A DNA stretch of 64,000 nt, taken from Pseudomonas luteola NBRC 103146 (lineage in GTDB: Bacteria > Pseudomonadota > Gammaproteobacteria > Pseudomonadales > Pseudomonadaceae). Position numbers and translations under genes: made by a program. The stretch is taken from the NCBI RefSeq assembly GCF_002091675.1, contig NZ_BDAE01000020.1:25520-89519 (forward strand). Reading direction: 5' to 3'. The notes below the pieces were generated by a model. That model saw only the letters and a program-made list of their open reading frames with translations. It was not told where the DNA came from and searched no databases. Positions 25,037 through 33,185 of this stretch are shown one piece after another (position 1 is the first letter of the stretch; each line of letters starts with the position of its first letter).

Positions 25037-25776
25037 TACGCAGCCTCCCCGCTGGAGATGCGCCACAGCTCAAGGGCCTGGCCGACGATGCGGGCCACGT
25101 CCTCGCTCGATGCAGTAGCAACGCGCGGCAGATTCTCGCGGGCTTCCTTGCGGCTGTAGAAGTAGGCCGTCTGCCGGTCGCTCTCAACGTCACGACGAGA
25201 CACGACTACAGCGCCATGCGCCAGCGTAAAGCAGCACGGCTCGTCAGGCGTATGAATCACGCTTTCGCCAATGCGCAAGGTAACGGTGCGGACCTCATCC
25301 AGGCCGCAGAACACTTTGAAGCCGACAGGACTGTAGCCCGCCTCGTCCACCGTCGCCTCCTGGCGGGCATGGCCCAGGCCGCCCAGGTGCGCCACATACG
25401 TGGTATCGATAGCCTCGCCACTCAAAACCATGTGCTCATAGCCATAGCGGTGCGTCTGGATGCAGGCCGTGTTAGGCGCGCGGTCCTCGTTACTGCCAAT
25501 GGTCAATACAACCTCGGGGCTCAGCAGCAGGCTCAGCATGCCTTGGTCGTGGAGCTGCCAGGTGTGCTGCTCGGCATTCTCCAGAATCTGGCGAATGTTC
25601 TGGCGCGTCACAGCCAGCATTAGCGGCACTAGGTAACGCTGGTCCTGGCGCTTACGCTTGGCGGCCTTCTTCTCGGCCTTGGTGGGCTTGGGCACGCGCG
25701 CGGGGCGTGCCGTAGTCTTGGGGGCAGGAGTGCTGGCAGTATCCAGCAGTGGAGCGGCGAGAGGCGTGCGGTTCAT
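25036..25776 (-). CDS. Protein of unknown function
   Basis: 246 residues. Residues 15-45 are Pro/Lys-rich (KTTARPARVPKPTKAEKKAA). Then comes a long helix (RQNIRQILENAEQHTWQLHD) and a beta domain ending in helices (SSEDVARIVGQALELWRISS). No recognised motif. Coupled to the next gene by a one-base overlap. Confidence 0.5.
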   Translation of the reverse strand: MNRTPLAAPLLDTASTPAPKTTARPARVPKPTKAEKKAAKRKRQDQRYLVPLMLAVTRQNIRQILENAEQHTWQLHDQGMLSLLLSPEVVLTIGSNEDRAPNTACIQTHRYGYEHMVLSGEAIDTTYVAHLGGLGHARQEATVDEAGYSPVGFKVFCGLDEVRTVTLRIGESVIHTPDEPCCFTLAHGAVVVSRRDVESDRQTAYFYSRKEARENLPRVATASSEDVARIVGQALELWRISSGEAA

Positions 25777-25804
25777 ACGGCTTATCCTGAACAGAAAATA
25801 GGAT

Positions 25805-26269
25805 TTAAGCGGTCAACGGCTCGCGCGTAATCGGGTCAACAATGAACGGATGCGGCGCGGTCTTTGATCGGATGCCGCATGCTATCTGCTGGACGATGGT
25901 CATTTTTTCTAACTTTCCGAACCGGCGCTGATTTTCAAGCGCGGGGCGCATGGCTTCACGGCGGGCCGCTTTGCGCTCCTCCTCGGCGTCGCGGCAGAGC
26001 CTGGCAAAGGCCGAAAAGCCATCTGCATCCACCGCGCCAGGATCGGTCGGCATTGGATAGAGCGCGATATCGCCTATCTCAATGGAAAGGGAGCGGCGCA
26101 GGTTCCTGATGCGCGCATCAAGCTCATACGCATATTCTTTGTCAACGCGACGGGCCTGCGCGGTATCGGCATAGCCTGAATATTGATGCGCTTTACTTGC
26201 GGCCTCAACTAACCGCGCAATTTCGGCCTCGGTCTCGGCGATCCGTTGGCCTATGGTGAGACTACTCAT
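25805..26269 (-). CDS. Coiled-coil protein of unknown function
   Basis: 154 residues with a long N-terminal helix (TIGQRIAETEAEIARLVEAA) and a second basic helix (DAEEERKAARREAMRPALEN). It starts 8 bp after the next coiled-coil gene ends. No enzymatic motif. Confidence 0.45.
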   Translation of the reverse strand: MSSLTIGQRIAETEAEIARLVEAASKAHQYSGYADTAQARRVDKEYAYELDARIRNLRRSLSIEIGDIALYPMPTDPGAVDADGFSAFARLCRDAEEERKAARREAMRPALENQRRFGKLEKMTIVQQIACGIRSKTAPHPFIVDPITREPLTA

Positions 26270-26277
26270 ACGTCACC

Positions 26278-26466
26278 TTAAGGTTTATCAGTGTCCTGGC
26301 GGTGCTCGGCAAGCTCTAGTTCAAGCTGCTGTATATGCCGCTCCAGTCGTTCGGTTTTATCGGCGGCATTGAGCAGGTCTAACAACTGCTCAGCCAGCCA
26401 TACAACGCACTTCCCCGAATGTGCTTCTAGCTCCTTGCGAATACGCTCCCGCTCATCGCGCAGCAT
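26278..26466 (-). CDS. Small coiled-coil protein
   Basis: 62 residues, almost entirely predicted helix (MLRDERERIRKELEAHSGK, then TERLERHIQQLELELAEHRQ). Function unknown; it lies between two small genes with 8-10 bp gaps. Confidence 0.45.
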   Translation of the reverse strand: MLRDERERIRKELEAHSGKCVVWLAEQLLDLLNAADKTERLERHIQQLELELAEHRQDTDKP

Positions 26467-26476
26467 GACGCTTTCC

Positions 26477-27058
26477 TTACTTGGCCGGACTGGCCTTGAC
26501 TAATGGGCCGTCTTCTTTCTCGCCGCCGCTCTCCAGGTGCTTGAACATGGCGTCGCACTTCTCCTGGCCATGCTTCTCGACGAACTCGCGTTGCTTGAAA
26601 TTGGCCTCGATGCGCTTAACCTGGTTAAGGCTGCTAACTGCGTTTACCAGCTGGTCAAACTCGGTTATTTCCGCCTTTGTCCACATGGGCTTAAGGTCCA
26701 GGTCGTCAATGGCCTTGAGCGCAGCAGCAATCTGCTGAGCACTTAGCCTTTCGGGCTTGAGGCAGGCAAAGCGGGTGCGGTTGGCGCGCTCTTGCATTTG
26801 GGCCTGCACTTCATCCGTGACCGGCTGGATATGCCAATACTGATTAACGCCGACCTGCCCGCCATCCTTTAGGCGAAAGCGTGCGCCCTCAAGAGTTACG
26901 ATCTGCGTAGCGGTTAAGCGCTCGACCGTATAAAGGGTCCAGGTCCGACCATTCCCATAGGCGACCTTATCGCCATACGAAAGCCCATGAATCCACGCCT
27001 GGTACTGCGCAGCCTCCTCGGCGCGCTTTGCTTGTTCTGCCTGATAATCAGCGTTCAT
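26477..27058 (-). CDS. Protein of unknown function with KOW/SH3-like region
   Basis: 193 residues. Residues about 25-75 (LSYGDKVAYGNGRTWTLYTV, TATQIVTLEGARFRLKDGGQ) read like a small SH3-type barrel. The C-terminal half is helical with EANFKQREFVEKHGQEKCDA. It begins 2 bp after the HTH gene ends. No specific function can be assigned. Confidence 0.45.
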   Translation of the reverse strand: MNADYQAEQAKRAEEAAQYQAWIHGLSYGDKVAYGNGRTWTLYTVERLTATQIVTLEGARFRLKDGGQVGVNQYWHIQPVTDEVQAQMQERANRTRFACLKPERLSAQQIAAALKAIDDLDLKPMWTKAEITEFDQLVNAVSSLNQVKRIEANFKQREFVEKHGQEKCDAMFKHLESGGEKEDGPLVKASPAK

Positions 27059-27060
27059 CG

Positions 27061-27276
27061 TTAGGGCTCCAGGTTGAAGGTTTGGCAGAAGTAGCGCCAG
27101 AAAATAGGGTGCATTTCACTCTCGCCGCTTTCGTAGTTTTGCCACTGGCGCAGCGATACCCGAATGACATTGGCGGCCTCGGTCTGAGAATAACCGACCG
27201 CCTTTCGGGCCTCTAAAACCTCATCTTTCGTGGGCCGCTTGGTAGGCCCAACAATAGGGATTCGTTTTTTTGCCAT
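27061..27276 (-). CDS. XRE-type helix-turn-helix regulator
   Basis: 71 residues from the ATG at 27276. The HTH is VLEARKAVGYSQTEAANVIR then VSLRQWQNYESGESEMHP, the classic Cro/C1 pattern in which YSQTEAA is helix 2 and SLRQWQNYESG the recognition helix. AGGAG lies only 2 bases from the ATG, so expression may be weak. CTGATACAG and TTGCAA, shared with other promoters here, lie about 80 bp upstream. It is a likely local transcriptional regulator. Confidence 0.7.
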   Translation of the reverse strand: MAKKRIPIVGPTKRPTKDEVLEARKAVGYSQTEAANVIRVSLRQWQNYESGESEMHPIFWRYFCQTFNLEP

Positions 27277-27419
27277 AACTCCTAGCTCATGCGAAACAAT
27301 TTCATGCCAGACGCGGCAAATATACGCAATATCTTCGCAAACGGCCAAAGGCTTTGCAAGCGTCTGATACAGGAATTGAGAGGGAGATGCCGCCCGCGAC
27401 GGGCAGGCGGCAGAGGGGC

Positions 27420-27737
27420 TTACTTGTCGGAGGATTGCAGCCGGTCTAGGAACTCACGGCAGGCGACGCGGATAACGGAATTGCGGCTGTATTTGGTGCC
27501 CGTCTTGCGGCTCATGATCTCGGCGGCCTCGTCCAGCTCCAGCACCATGCTGGTTTCCAGAACGGGCGTGACGCGCTCGGTTCCGGCCTTGGTCTTAGGC
27601 TGGCGCACTGGCGCTTTTGGGGCTTCCTTTTCCGGCTCGGTAAAGGCAGGCTCGGCTCCTTTTCGGAATGCCTGAGTGGCCTGCTCCAGGCTTACCGCAT
27701 CATCTGGCGGCAGATGGCTTGGGCGTGCTTTTTTCAT
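27420..27737 (-). CDS. Ribbon-helix-helix partner of ParA
   Basis: 105 residues. The N-terminus is disordered, Pro/Lys/Glu-rich. The C-terminal half is a ribbon-helix-helix: TSMVLELDEAAEIMSRKTG then SRNSVIRVACREFLDRLQ. It starts inside the parA stop codon (ATGA overlap). ParA followed by a small RHH protein is the type Ib partition arrangement, where the RHH protein binds centromere repeats and represses the operon. TGCTAGCA repeats upstream of parA are candidate targets (inference). Confidence 0.7.
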   Translation of the reverse strand: MKKARPSHLPPDDAVSLEQATQAFRKGAEPAFTEPEKEAPKAPVRQPKTKAGTERVTPVLETSMVLELDEAAEIMSRKTGTKYSRNSVIRVACREFLDRLQSSDK

Positions 27738-28456
27738 GACGGTTTTACTTCCTCTGTTTCATCGATACGCGGCGGTATTACGTTCTCGAAGATGGCCGCC
27801 ATTAACGTGCGCAGCTCCTCGCACGCCTTCTCGTCACGCTCGGCCTTGGGCATCTCCTCAACGGAAAGGCCCATTGCCGCCGATAGCGCAAATGACTTGC
27901 GGTCAACCAAGGGGGCTTCGAGATACGGCAGCGTCTCAAAATGATCGATGGCTTCTATGGTGGATAGGTTGTCGCTGGTGTGCTTGCCCTTAATTAGCGG
28001 GTCAGCTTTGCTGAGAATGCAGTAGGTCGTGACGGGCGAGCGATTGGCCATGACGCGCGAACGGTTGGCGTCCTGAATGAGTTGGCTCATGCGGCCCAGC
28101 GCCCAGCTATCGAACGCGCGTGGATGAACCGGCACCAGCAGCACGTCAGCCAGTACCAGGGCCGAACGCAGGGCCTCGGAGTCGAAACCACCCACGTCCA
28201 TCACCACATCGTCGTACAATGCGCCTTGGTTGGCGACCTGGTGAAAGAACTCATCGCCATGCGGCAGATGCGCGCCCATCACGACAGGCTCGATACCGGC
28301 CCGCATACGCACCGTTGTGGCGTTGCTGCTGGTCTTTTGCGGGTCTCCGTCCGCTAGCAGTACCTTGCGACCAATACGCGCGCGTTCTATCGATATCTGA
28401 ACGCTTATCATCGTTTTGCCTACGCCGCCCTTCGGGTTCGCTACTGCAATTTTCAT
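27734..28456 (-). CDS. parA: ParA-family partition ATPase
   Basis: 240 residues. The deviant Walker A motif KGGVGKT is at residues 9-15. Walker A' (DDVVMDVGGFDSEALRSAL) and Walker B-like (VLLVPVHPRAFDSWALG) regions are present. It lacks an N-terminal HTH, so it is the short ParA form of type Ib systems. It hydrolyses ATP to move plasmid or phage DNA with its RHH partner. AAGGA lies 8 bases before the ATG. Its presence suggests the element can persist as an extrachromosomal replicon, despite the integrase. Confidence 0.85.
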   Translation of the reverse strand: MKIAVANPKGGVGKTMISVQISIERARIGRKVLLADGDPQKTSSNATTVRMRAGIEPVVMGAHLPHGDEFFHQVANQGALYDDVVMDVGGFDSEALRSALVLADVLLVPVHPRAFDSWALGRMSQLIQDANRSRVMANRSPVTTYCILSKADPLIKGKHTSDNLSTIEAIDHFETLPYLEAPLVDRKSFALSAAMGLSVEEMPKAERDEKACEELRTLMAAIFENVIPPRIDETEEVKPS

Positions 28457-28481
28457 CGTCTGTCCTTACGTTCTAGTTGGT

Positions 28482-28535
28482 ATCAGCCTGCTAGCGTACA
28501 GCACGCGCTCTGCTGCCGTCCTGCTAGCAGGGTGC
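28482..28535. promoter_or_regulatory. parA upstream region with TGCTAGC repeats
   Basis: The 85 bp before parA contain GTATCAG at 28480, TGCTAGCG at 28489-28496 and TGCTAGCA at 28522-28529. The latter sits inside the 12-bp palindrome CCTGCTAGCAGG, and outer arms ACAGCAC/GTGCTGT enclose it. These fit an autoregulatory operator or centromere for the ParA-RHH pair; the function is inferred. Confidence 0.45.
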
Positions 28536-28541
28536 TGTATT

Positions 28542-28928
28542 TCACACGGTTGTGTTGAACTTGCCAAGCATCGGCGATAGCGGGGCCATCATTGCCTTGT
28601 GCAAGTCTTCCGCGATGCGGGCCTGCTGGAACTCAATCAGGGCTTCGAATACCTCGGCCAGCGCCTCATTAGACGTCAGGCTCTGAGCCAAGTAGGCGCG
28701 GTAGGCAGCCTGTACTAGGGTGTTATTAGGATATGCGCCAGCCAGGTTCGACAGTAGGCGCGTGCTATCGCGGTCGTTACCGGCCCGCATGAAGTCACCA
28801 CAGCGCACCACTGACACGCCGTCGCGATCCCTGGCAATGACCGGCATGGCCTCAAACGGCAGGTGCGAGCAGTTACGCAAAGCATGGGCGCACGTCACGC
28901 ACATGCTGCCCTTTGGTCTGTGTTTCAT
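28542..28928 (-). CDS. Small zinc-binding protein of unknown function
   Basis: 128 residues from the ATG at 28928 with GGGGAG eight bases upstream. An early MCVTCAHALRNCSH cluster is a probable zinc site, followed by a short strand and CGDF. The C-terminal half is helical (SNEALAEVFEALIEFQQARI). Function unknown. Confidence 0.5.
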   Translation of the reverse strand: MKHRPKGSMCVTCAHALRNCSHLPFEAMPVIARDRDGVSVVRCGDFMRAGNDRDSTRLLSNLAGAYPNNTLVQAAYRAYLAQSLTSNEALAEVFEALIEFQQARIAEDLHKAMMAPLSPMLGKFNTTV

Positions 28929-28929
28929 G

Positions 28930-29424
28930 CTACCGACTCCCCTTCGCTTTGAATGCCTCGTCCAGTACGGCAAGCACAATCTCTACGCCATTGCTATCGG
29001 TCGCATCATGGGCAAAGTTCTTTAGCGCCTCATGAACGGCAGGCAGATTGGCGATGCGCTCGGCCTCGGCCCAATCAGGGGCGTTACCACGCTCGGGCCG
29101 CCTGTAAATGGTCGCCCCAAGCGCCAGCGCCTCTACTCCAGCAAGGGGAGCCGTCTTGCCTCGGTTTGCAAGCGCTTCCAGCAGGTCTAACAAAGCGCGC
29201 TGACGGTTTAAATCAAGACTGTCCTCTGTAAAGCGACTCACCTCGATACCGGACGGCTTGTGTACCAGGCGAACGCCCTTTCTCGGCCCAGGGCGAAGCG
29301 CGCTCTCATTTACCGCATCAAAAACGTGTACCTCTACGTCGCCTTGCGGAAAGGCGATGGAGCCGCCTGGCATGGTCAGTGCCTCCGGCCCAAAATCAAC
29401 CGGCTTGCCTGTTTCTTCGGTCAT
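28930..29424 (-). CDS. Release-factor-like (RF-1 domain) protein lacking GGQ
   Basis: 164 residues. The segment GVRLVHKPSGIEVSRFTEDS then LDLNRQRALLDLLEAL parallels the bacterial class I release factor core after the GGQ loop (pattern V-R-h-h-H-x-P-[TS]-G-I-x-V...S-x-x-x-N-R-x-x-A-h-x-x-L). No GGQ tripeptide is present, so peptidyl-tRNA hydrolysis is unlikely in the usual way. Many phages carry release-factor-like small proteins of unknown role. The match is by eye and moderate. It overlaps the next gene by 4 bp. Confidence 0.45.
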   Translation of the reverse strand: MTEETGKPVDFGPEALTMPGGSIAFPQGDVEVHVFDAVNESALRPGPRKGVRLVHKPSGIEVSRFTEDSLDLNRQRALLDLLEALANRGKTAPLAGVEALALGATIYRRPERGNAPDWAEAERIANLPAVHEALKNFAHDATDSNGVEIVLAVLDEAFKAKGSR

Positions 29425-29720
29425 GCTACTTGCTCCCCTGTATCGCCTAGCGCGCGGGTAGCCTGGCGGCGCTGCTTGGCTTCGTCTAGTGAAGTTTTCT
29501 TGAATGGCTCGATGCGCTCAATCTTGAATTGCTTGCCGTACTTGGGGTGCTTTTCCCATGCGCCGAACAAGGTCAGCTCTACGGTTTTACGTGGAGCTGG
29601 CGCGTTCTTACCCTCGAATACGGCAGTAAAGAATTTAGGCCCATTGGCGCGGGCTTTGTAGAGCGAATACGTGGCGTCAGCGTTCTGATAAAAGCGGTCA
29701 GTCAGCTTGCAGATAATCAT
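29421..29720 (-). CDS. Stand-alone OB-fold domain like the RecD2/YrrC N-terminus
   Basis: 99 residues from the ATG at 29720; a longer TTG-initiated form is possible. YSLYKARANGPKFFTAVFEG then LTLFGAWEKHPKYGKQFKIE matches the beta-barrel found at the start of RecD2-type helicases, whose signature is G-x-W-x-x-H-x-[KR]-Y-G-x-Q-F. No helicase domain follows. It could be a small nucleic-acid-binding protein or a competitor of a host helicase; role unknown. Confidence 0.5.
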   Translation of the reverse strand: MIICKLTDRFYQNADATYSLYKARANGPKFFTAVFEGKNAPAPRKTVELTLFGAWEKHPKYGKQFKIERIEPFKKTSLDEAKQRRQATRALGDTGEQVA

Positions 29721-29822
29721 ATCCACGGTCGGGCAGTCCTCTGGCTGGAAGTGCCCAGACAATAGCACATTGCGCCAGCAGGGTGCTAGCACAGTGCATA
29801 CAGAGTGCTAACGGTATGCAGG

Positions 29823-29948
29823 CTAAGCGCTAGCGCCTAAATCAGCCTCGGCGGCGTGTATCAGGATCGTGTAATAGGCCATTGCAGGCCGGTCGTTCAG
29901 GGCGCGGTAGTAGCGGCGGGCACGGTACAGCTTGAGCAGTTCGGACAT
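29823..29948 (-). CDS. Very small basic protein
   Basis: 41 residues: MSELLKLYRARRYYRALNDR, then PAMAYYTILIHAAEADLGAS and a final A. TGGAG lies six bases before the ATG, which supports translation. It is rich in Tyr and Arg and has no known family. It lies between the OB-fold gene and thyA, next to a TGCTAGCA repeat at 29784. Confidence 0.45.
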   Translation of the reverse strand: MSELLKLYRARRYYRALNDRPAMAYYTILIHAAEADLGASA

Positions 29949-30015
29949 GGCGGGCTCCAGGTGAGTCCGCCAAGCGTAGGGGAGGCAGGCAAGCGCCAGC
30001 GCGGGCGCTTTCCCG

Positions 30016-30972
30016 TTATACGGCTACTGGCGCTTTGATGGCGGGGTGAGGGTCATAGCCGGTCAAAGTGAAGTCGTCGAACGTATAGTCGAACAGGCTT
30101 TTAACGCTCGGGTTTAGCGTCATCTTGGGCAGCGGCTTGGGCTCTCGCTTAAGCTGCGTTTCGACCTGCTGGATATGGTTGGCATACAGATGAACGTCAC
30201 CACCCGTCCAGATGAACTCACCTGGCGCGTGCCCCGTCTGAGCGGCCACCATCATCGTCAGGAGCGCGTAGGAGGCGATATTGAACGGAACCCCAAGGAA
30301 GGTATCGGCAGAGCGCTGATAGAGCTGGCAGGACAGCACACGACGCGGTACGCCATGCTCATCCAGGTAGGCAGCAACAGGGCCGTCAGGCGTTACCCAA
30401 TCGGTCGCGATCCATCCGCGCTCATGACAGGCGTCAGTAGAGAAGTCGATACCAGGATAAAGACTCTTGTCGTCCGATACCTTAAGGCGCTGGCCTACGC
30501 TCATCTCACGGCTGTAAAACTGGAACAGGGCATGACATGGCGGCAGGGCCATCTCATCCACCAGGGCAGGGTTCCAGGCCGATACGATCAAGCGGCGCGA
30601 ATCAGGGTTGGCCTTTATCTGCTCGATGACGTTGGTAATCTGATCGATACTGCGCCCATCTGGCGCTGGCCAGCTGCGCCACTGGTAGCCGTAGACCGGC
30701 CCAAGGTTGCCGTTCTCGTCGGCCCACTCATCCCATATCGAAACGCCGTTCTCCTTGAGGTACGCGATATTGGTATCGCCACGCAGGAACCACAGCAGCT
30801 CATGAATGATAGAGCGCACGTGACACGCCTTGGTTGTGACCAGGGGGAAGCCTTCCGCTAGGTCGAAACGCATCTGATAGCCGAACACGCTATAGGTGCC
30901 CGTTCCGGTGCGGTCGTCTTTGAACGCGCCCTTTTCGTAAATGTGGCTTAACAGGTCAAGGTACTGCTTCAT
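30016..30972 (-). CDS. thyA: Thymidylate synthase (ThyA type) with a 54-residue insertion
   Basis: 318 residues against 264 in E. coli. It converts dUMP to dTMP with methylenetetrahydrofolate. Visible signatures: GTGTYSVFG at the start, WFLRGDTNI, catalytic Cys146 in [41 protein letters not shown], and H-L-Y-x-N-H near the end. A block of about 58 residues (154-211) stands between QFY and LSCQLY where E. coli has only a 5-residue turn. With the dUTPase gene it forms a phage dTTP supply route. Neighbours overlap or abut, so it is co-transcribed. Confidence 0.93.
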   Translation of the reverse strand: MKQYLDLLSHIYEKGAFKDDRTGTGTYSVFGYQMRFDLAEGFPLVTTKACHVRSIIHELLWFLRGDTNIAYLKENGVSIWDEWADENGNLGPVYGYQWRSWPAPDGRSIDQITNVIEQIKANPDSRRLIVSAWNPALVDEMALPPCHALFQFYSREMSVGQRLKVSDDKSLYPGIDFSTDACHERGWIATDWVTPDGPVAAYLDEHGVPRRVLSCQLYQRSADTFLGVPFNIASYALLTMMVAAQTGHAPGEFIWTGGDVHLYANHIQQVETQLKREPKPLPKMTLNPSVKSLFDYTFDDFTLTGYDPHPAIKAPVAV

Positions 30973-30975
30973 GGT

Positions 30976-31392
30976 CTATTCCTTGGGCTCGATTAGCTTG
31001 CGTAGAGCTTCGATATCCTCGTAAAGCTCGTGCGCGACGTTTCGACCGTTCACATGGTCGCGATAGGTCTCCGTAAGGTTGCCTTCGATATGGCTATCAA
31101 TGGCCTGGCGCAAACCATTCAGCTCCTTGGTTAGCCGCTCATAGCGCTGGTCTCGGATTAGGATGGACTCCTTCGCAGCGCTTAGCCTGCCTTCTGCTGT
31201 AATGGCACGAAGGCGCATATCGTCCAGCTCCTGCGCAAGGTCAGAACTCTTAGCAACCAGGTCACTTATGCGCTCAGCGCCTTGCGCTATTTGTTCGCAC
31301 AGCGACTGATTTTCTTCCTCCAGTCGCTTAACCTCGCCCGCTTGCAGCTCCTGCCCGTCGGCATAGCCTTCGTCGTATATCTTTTGATTCAT
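30976..31392 (-). CDS. Coiled-coil protein of unknown function
   Basis: 138 residues, largely coiled coil (GEVKRLEEENQSLCEQIAQG, LVAKSSDLAQELDDMRLRAI). It begins with NQKIYDEGYADGQELQ, a pattern (GYADGQ) also seen as KGFADGQ in the next gene. Ends 3 bp before thyA. No enzymatic motif. Confidence 0.5.
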   Translation of the reverse strand: MNQKIYDEGYADGQELQAGEVKRLEEENQSLCEQIAQGAERISDLVAKSSDLAQELDDMRLRAITAEGRLSAAKESILIRDQRYERLTKELNGLRQAIDSHIEGNLTETYRDHVNGRNVAHELYEDIEALRKLIEPKE

Positions 31393-31410
31393 AGTGCTAT
31401 CTTAGTGCTC

Positions 31411-31423
31411 GCAAGTGGCTTGC
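31411..31423. repeat. 13-bp palindrome, one mismatch
   Basis: GCAAGTGGCTTGC, one base from the consensus, 18 bp before the coiled-coil gene start on the minus strand and next to TGCTAGCT at 31439. Confidence 0.4.
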
Positions 31424-31432
31424 TTAGTGGTA

Positions 31433-32116
31433 TCAGTCTGCTAGCTTTCTCATGCGCTTGGCAAAGTCGCCAGGGTAGCGATAGAACAAGCGGCGAGCGC
31501 CCTCGGTTTCTCGGTAGACGGCCAGCATCGTCATGCCTTCTTCGCGGGCCTCGCCTGCCGGTATCGCATCGCCTAGCAACTCATAGGAGCCACCTTTGCC
31601 GATACACTCAAAGCGCTTGAGGTTTGCACCAGACAGCTGGCGCAAGTCACTGGCTTGGATCATGACCGGACAGGCCAGGCTCTCAAGATGGTCCGTGCCG
31701 TCGCCTTGCCAGGCCCAAAACTCTTTATTGGCCTGAGCAATAGCCAGGTCGTATGCCTTGCGGTGTCGCGCCACCTCATTCTCTAGCGTCTCGACAGTGT
31801 CGCGGTGCTTGCGCTGGTGGAGCTTGGCGCGGGTATGGCTTTTTTCCAGGTTGATGATTAGGGCGTGCATAGAATCAACGGCAAACGGGTCTAGCCTCAC
31901 CTGCGGAAGTAGCCGCTTAACGGCTGCGTTAAGCGCATCCGCTGCCACCATAAAGTCATTAACGGCTTCGCTTGCCGGATCGATGCGCGACGCCTGGCCA
32001 TCAGCGAAGCCCTTGGCATAGATGGCATTAAGCATGTCGTGCAGGTCGCACGACTCTGCCAGGAAGGTGCGGCATTCTTCATCCGACAGCGTCGGAGCAG
32101 GACTCTTATCAGTCAT
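31433..32116 (-). CDS. Phage protein of unknown function
   Basis: 227 residues from the ATG at 32116 with AAGG upstream. The N-terminal region (CDLHDMLNAIYAKGFADGQA), a central helix pair (LEKSHTRAKLHQRKHRDTVE) and a beta C-terminus (LLGDAIPAGEAREEGMTMLA) are visible. A variant 13-bp palindrome (31642-31654) lies inside. No known family. Confidence 0.5.
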   Translation of the reverse strand: MTDKSPAPTLSDEECRTFLAESCDLHDMLNAIYAKGFADGQASRIDPASEAVNDFMVAADALNAAVKRLLPQVRLDPFAVDSMHALIINLEKSHTRAKLHQRKHRDTVETLENEVARHRKAYDLAIAQANKEFWAWQGDGTDHLESLACPVMIQASDLRQLSGANLKRFECIGKGGSYELLGDAIPAGEAREEGMTMLAVYRETEGARRLFYRYPGDFAKRMRKLAD

Positions 32117-32208
32117 GGCGGGAACCTTTGAGGAAGAATGACCGGCACCACTGCGGTGCCAGTCCGGTATCACTATGCTAGCACAATGCATGCAGCATGC
32201 TAGCTTTA

Positions 32209-32637
32209 TTAGTTATCGCCTGGCGACTTCAATGGAATAGCGGGTTGCTGGTGCTCCGCCTGCTCAGTGCTAGCACCTTGCTTGCTCAATGCTGCCTCTA
32301 TCGCCTCGGGCAGCTTGTGCCCGTCATACGGCATAACGCCATGCTGCATCAGCACGCGCCAGGCTTGGCCTATGACCTGGCCATAGCGCTCGGCAGAGTG
32401 GTGCCAGTGACTCACGGTGCAGCCCTGGTACGTCAGATTGCCTACGCTGGCCTCCTCGTCGGTTTCGCCCGCTGGCTGAGGTGTCAGGTCAAGCGGCAGC
32501 GTATTGGTAGCAAAGGCCGTTTGCAGCAGCTCCAGGGCTATGTTTGCATCCTCATTGGCGCGCAGGGAGACGCACGCGCCAACAATGGCCGATTCCAGGT
32601 GCTCGATACGGGCCTTAAGGGCGCTTTCGTTGCTCAT
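32209..32637 (-). CDS. Phage protein of unknown function, paralogue of gene at 55843
   Basis: 142 residues. It has an N-terminal helix (SALKARIEHLESAIVGACVS) and a C-terminal motif MPYDGHKLPEAIEAAL that closely resembles MPYDSSKLAAAVEAAL near the end of the gene at 55843..56358. A TGCTAGCA box lies within the 3' part. Overlaps the upstream gene by 4 bp. Confidence 0.5.
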   Translation of the reverse strand: MSNESALKARIEHLESAIVGACVSLRANEDANIALELLQTAFATNTLPLDLTPQPAGETDEEASVGNLTYQGCTVSHWHHSAERYGQVIGQAWRVLMQHGVMPYDGHKLPEAIEAALSKQGASTEQAEHQQPAIPLKSPGDN

Positions 32638-32837
32638 TGGCCGCTATCCTTGTGCTGGCTTCCTGCTGGCGCAGTGGTAGCAGGCTGCTGGTGTATCAGC
32701 ACGTTCTCTACCAGTGCGTGCAGCTCGCGAACGGCAATCATCTCCTTAGCGCTTTTCGGCTTGAGATGCGCCAGCAGCTTGCGCACACGAATAGCCATGT
32801 CTTCCACGGTCATGGCACGACTTGTTGCTTCGGTCAT
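32634..32837 (-). CDS. Small helical protein of unknown function
   Basis: 67 residues from the ATG at 32837 with GGAG eight bases upstream: MTEATSRAMTVEDMAIRVRK, then a helix with VRELHALVENVLIHQQ. No family recognised. Confidence 0.45.
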   Translation of the reverse strand: MTEATSRAMTVEDMAIRVRKLLAHLKPKSAKEMIAVRELHALVENVLIHQQPATTAPAGSQHKDSGQ

Positions 32838-32857
32838 CAAATTTACTCCAGCGAAGG

Positions 32858-33157
32858 TTATTTGTTTGAACAGGTAGGGCAGGGGCCTATACCGCTGTAT
32901 TGCGTCAGGACAGAACGCAAGTCGTTGCATGTAGGGCAGACGTTGCCCGCTATGCCAAGCTGCTTTTGCAGCTGTACAACCAAGTCGCCCAGGTCATTCA
33001 GCAGAAAGAACAGCTGAGCCCAGCCAGGCGCGGCACCAGGTTCGAGCAATCCCGCCTTGATAGCGGTATCGGTTACGGCCTGCGCCAGGTACTGGCATTT
33101 GTCGCCTTCGGCCTGAATGGCTGATTCGAGCAAGTGACTTGCGGTCATGGCGTTCAA
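32858..33157 (-). CDS. Small zinc-binding protein of unknown function
   Basis: 99 residues from a TTG at 33157 that has AAGGA nine bases upstream; an ATG three codons later lacks a ribosome site. The C-terminus carries two CPTC knuckles (NVCPTCNDLRS and GPCPTCSNK). Codons 5-10 coincide with an exact 13-bp palindrome, so binding there could block translation or transcription start. Confidence 0.5.
   Translation of the reverse strand: MNAMTASHLLESAIQAEGDKCQYLAQAVTDTAIKAGLLEPGAAPGWAQLFFLLNDLGDLVVQLQKQLGIAGNVCPTCNDLRSVLTQYSGIGPCPTCSNK
33130..33142. repeat. 13-bp palindrome GCAAGT-S-ACTTGC (exact)
   Basis: An exact copy lying over the first codons of the small zinc-binding gene at 32858..33157. 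Confidence 0.55.
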
Positions 33158-33185
33158 GGGGTGACGTCCTTCCGGTCTCTGCCGG

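Noticed and set aside
30175..30861. 228-codon open frame on the plus strand
   Set aside because: Entirely antisense to thyA, which is certain.
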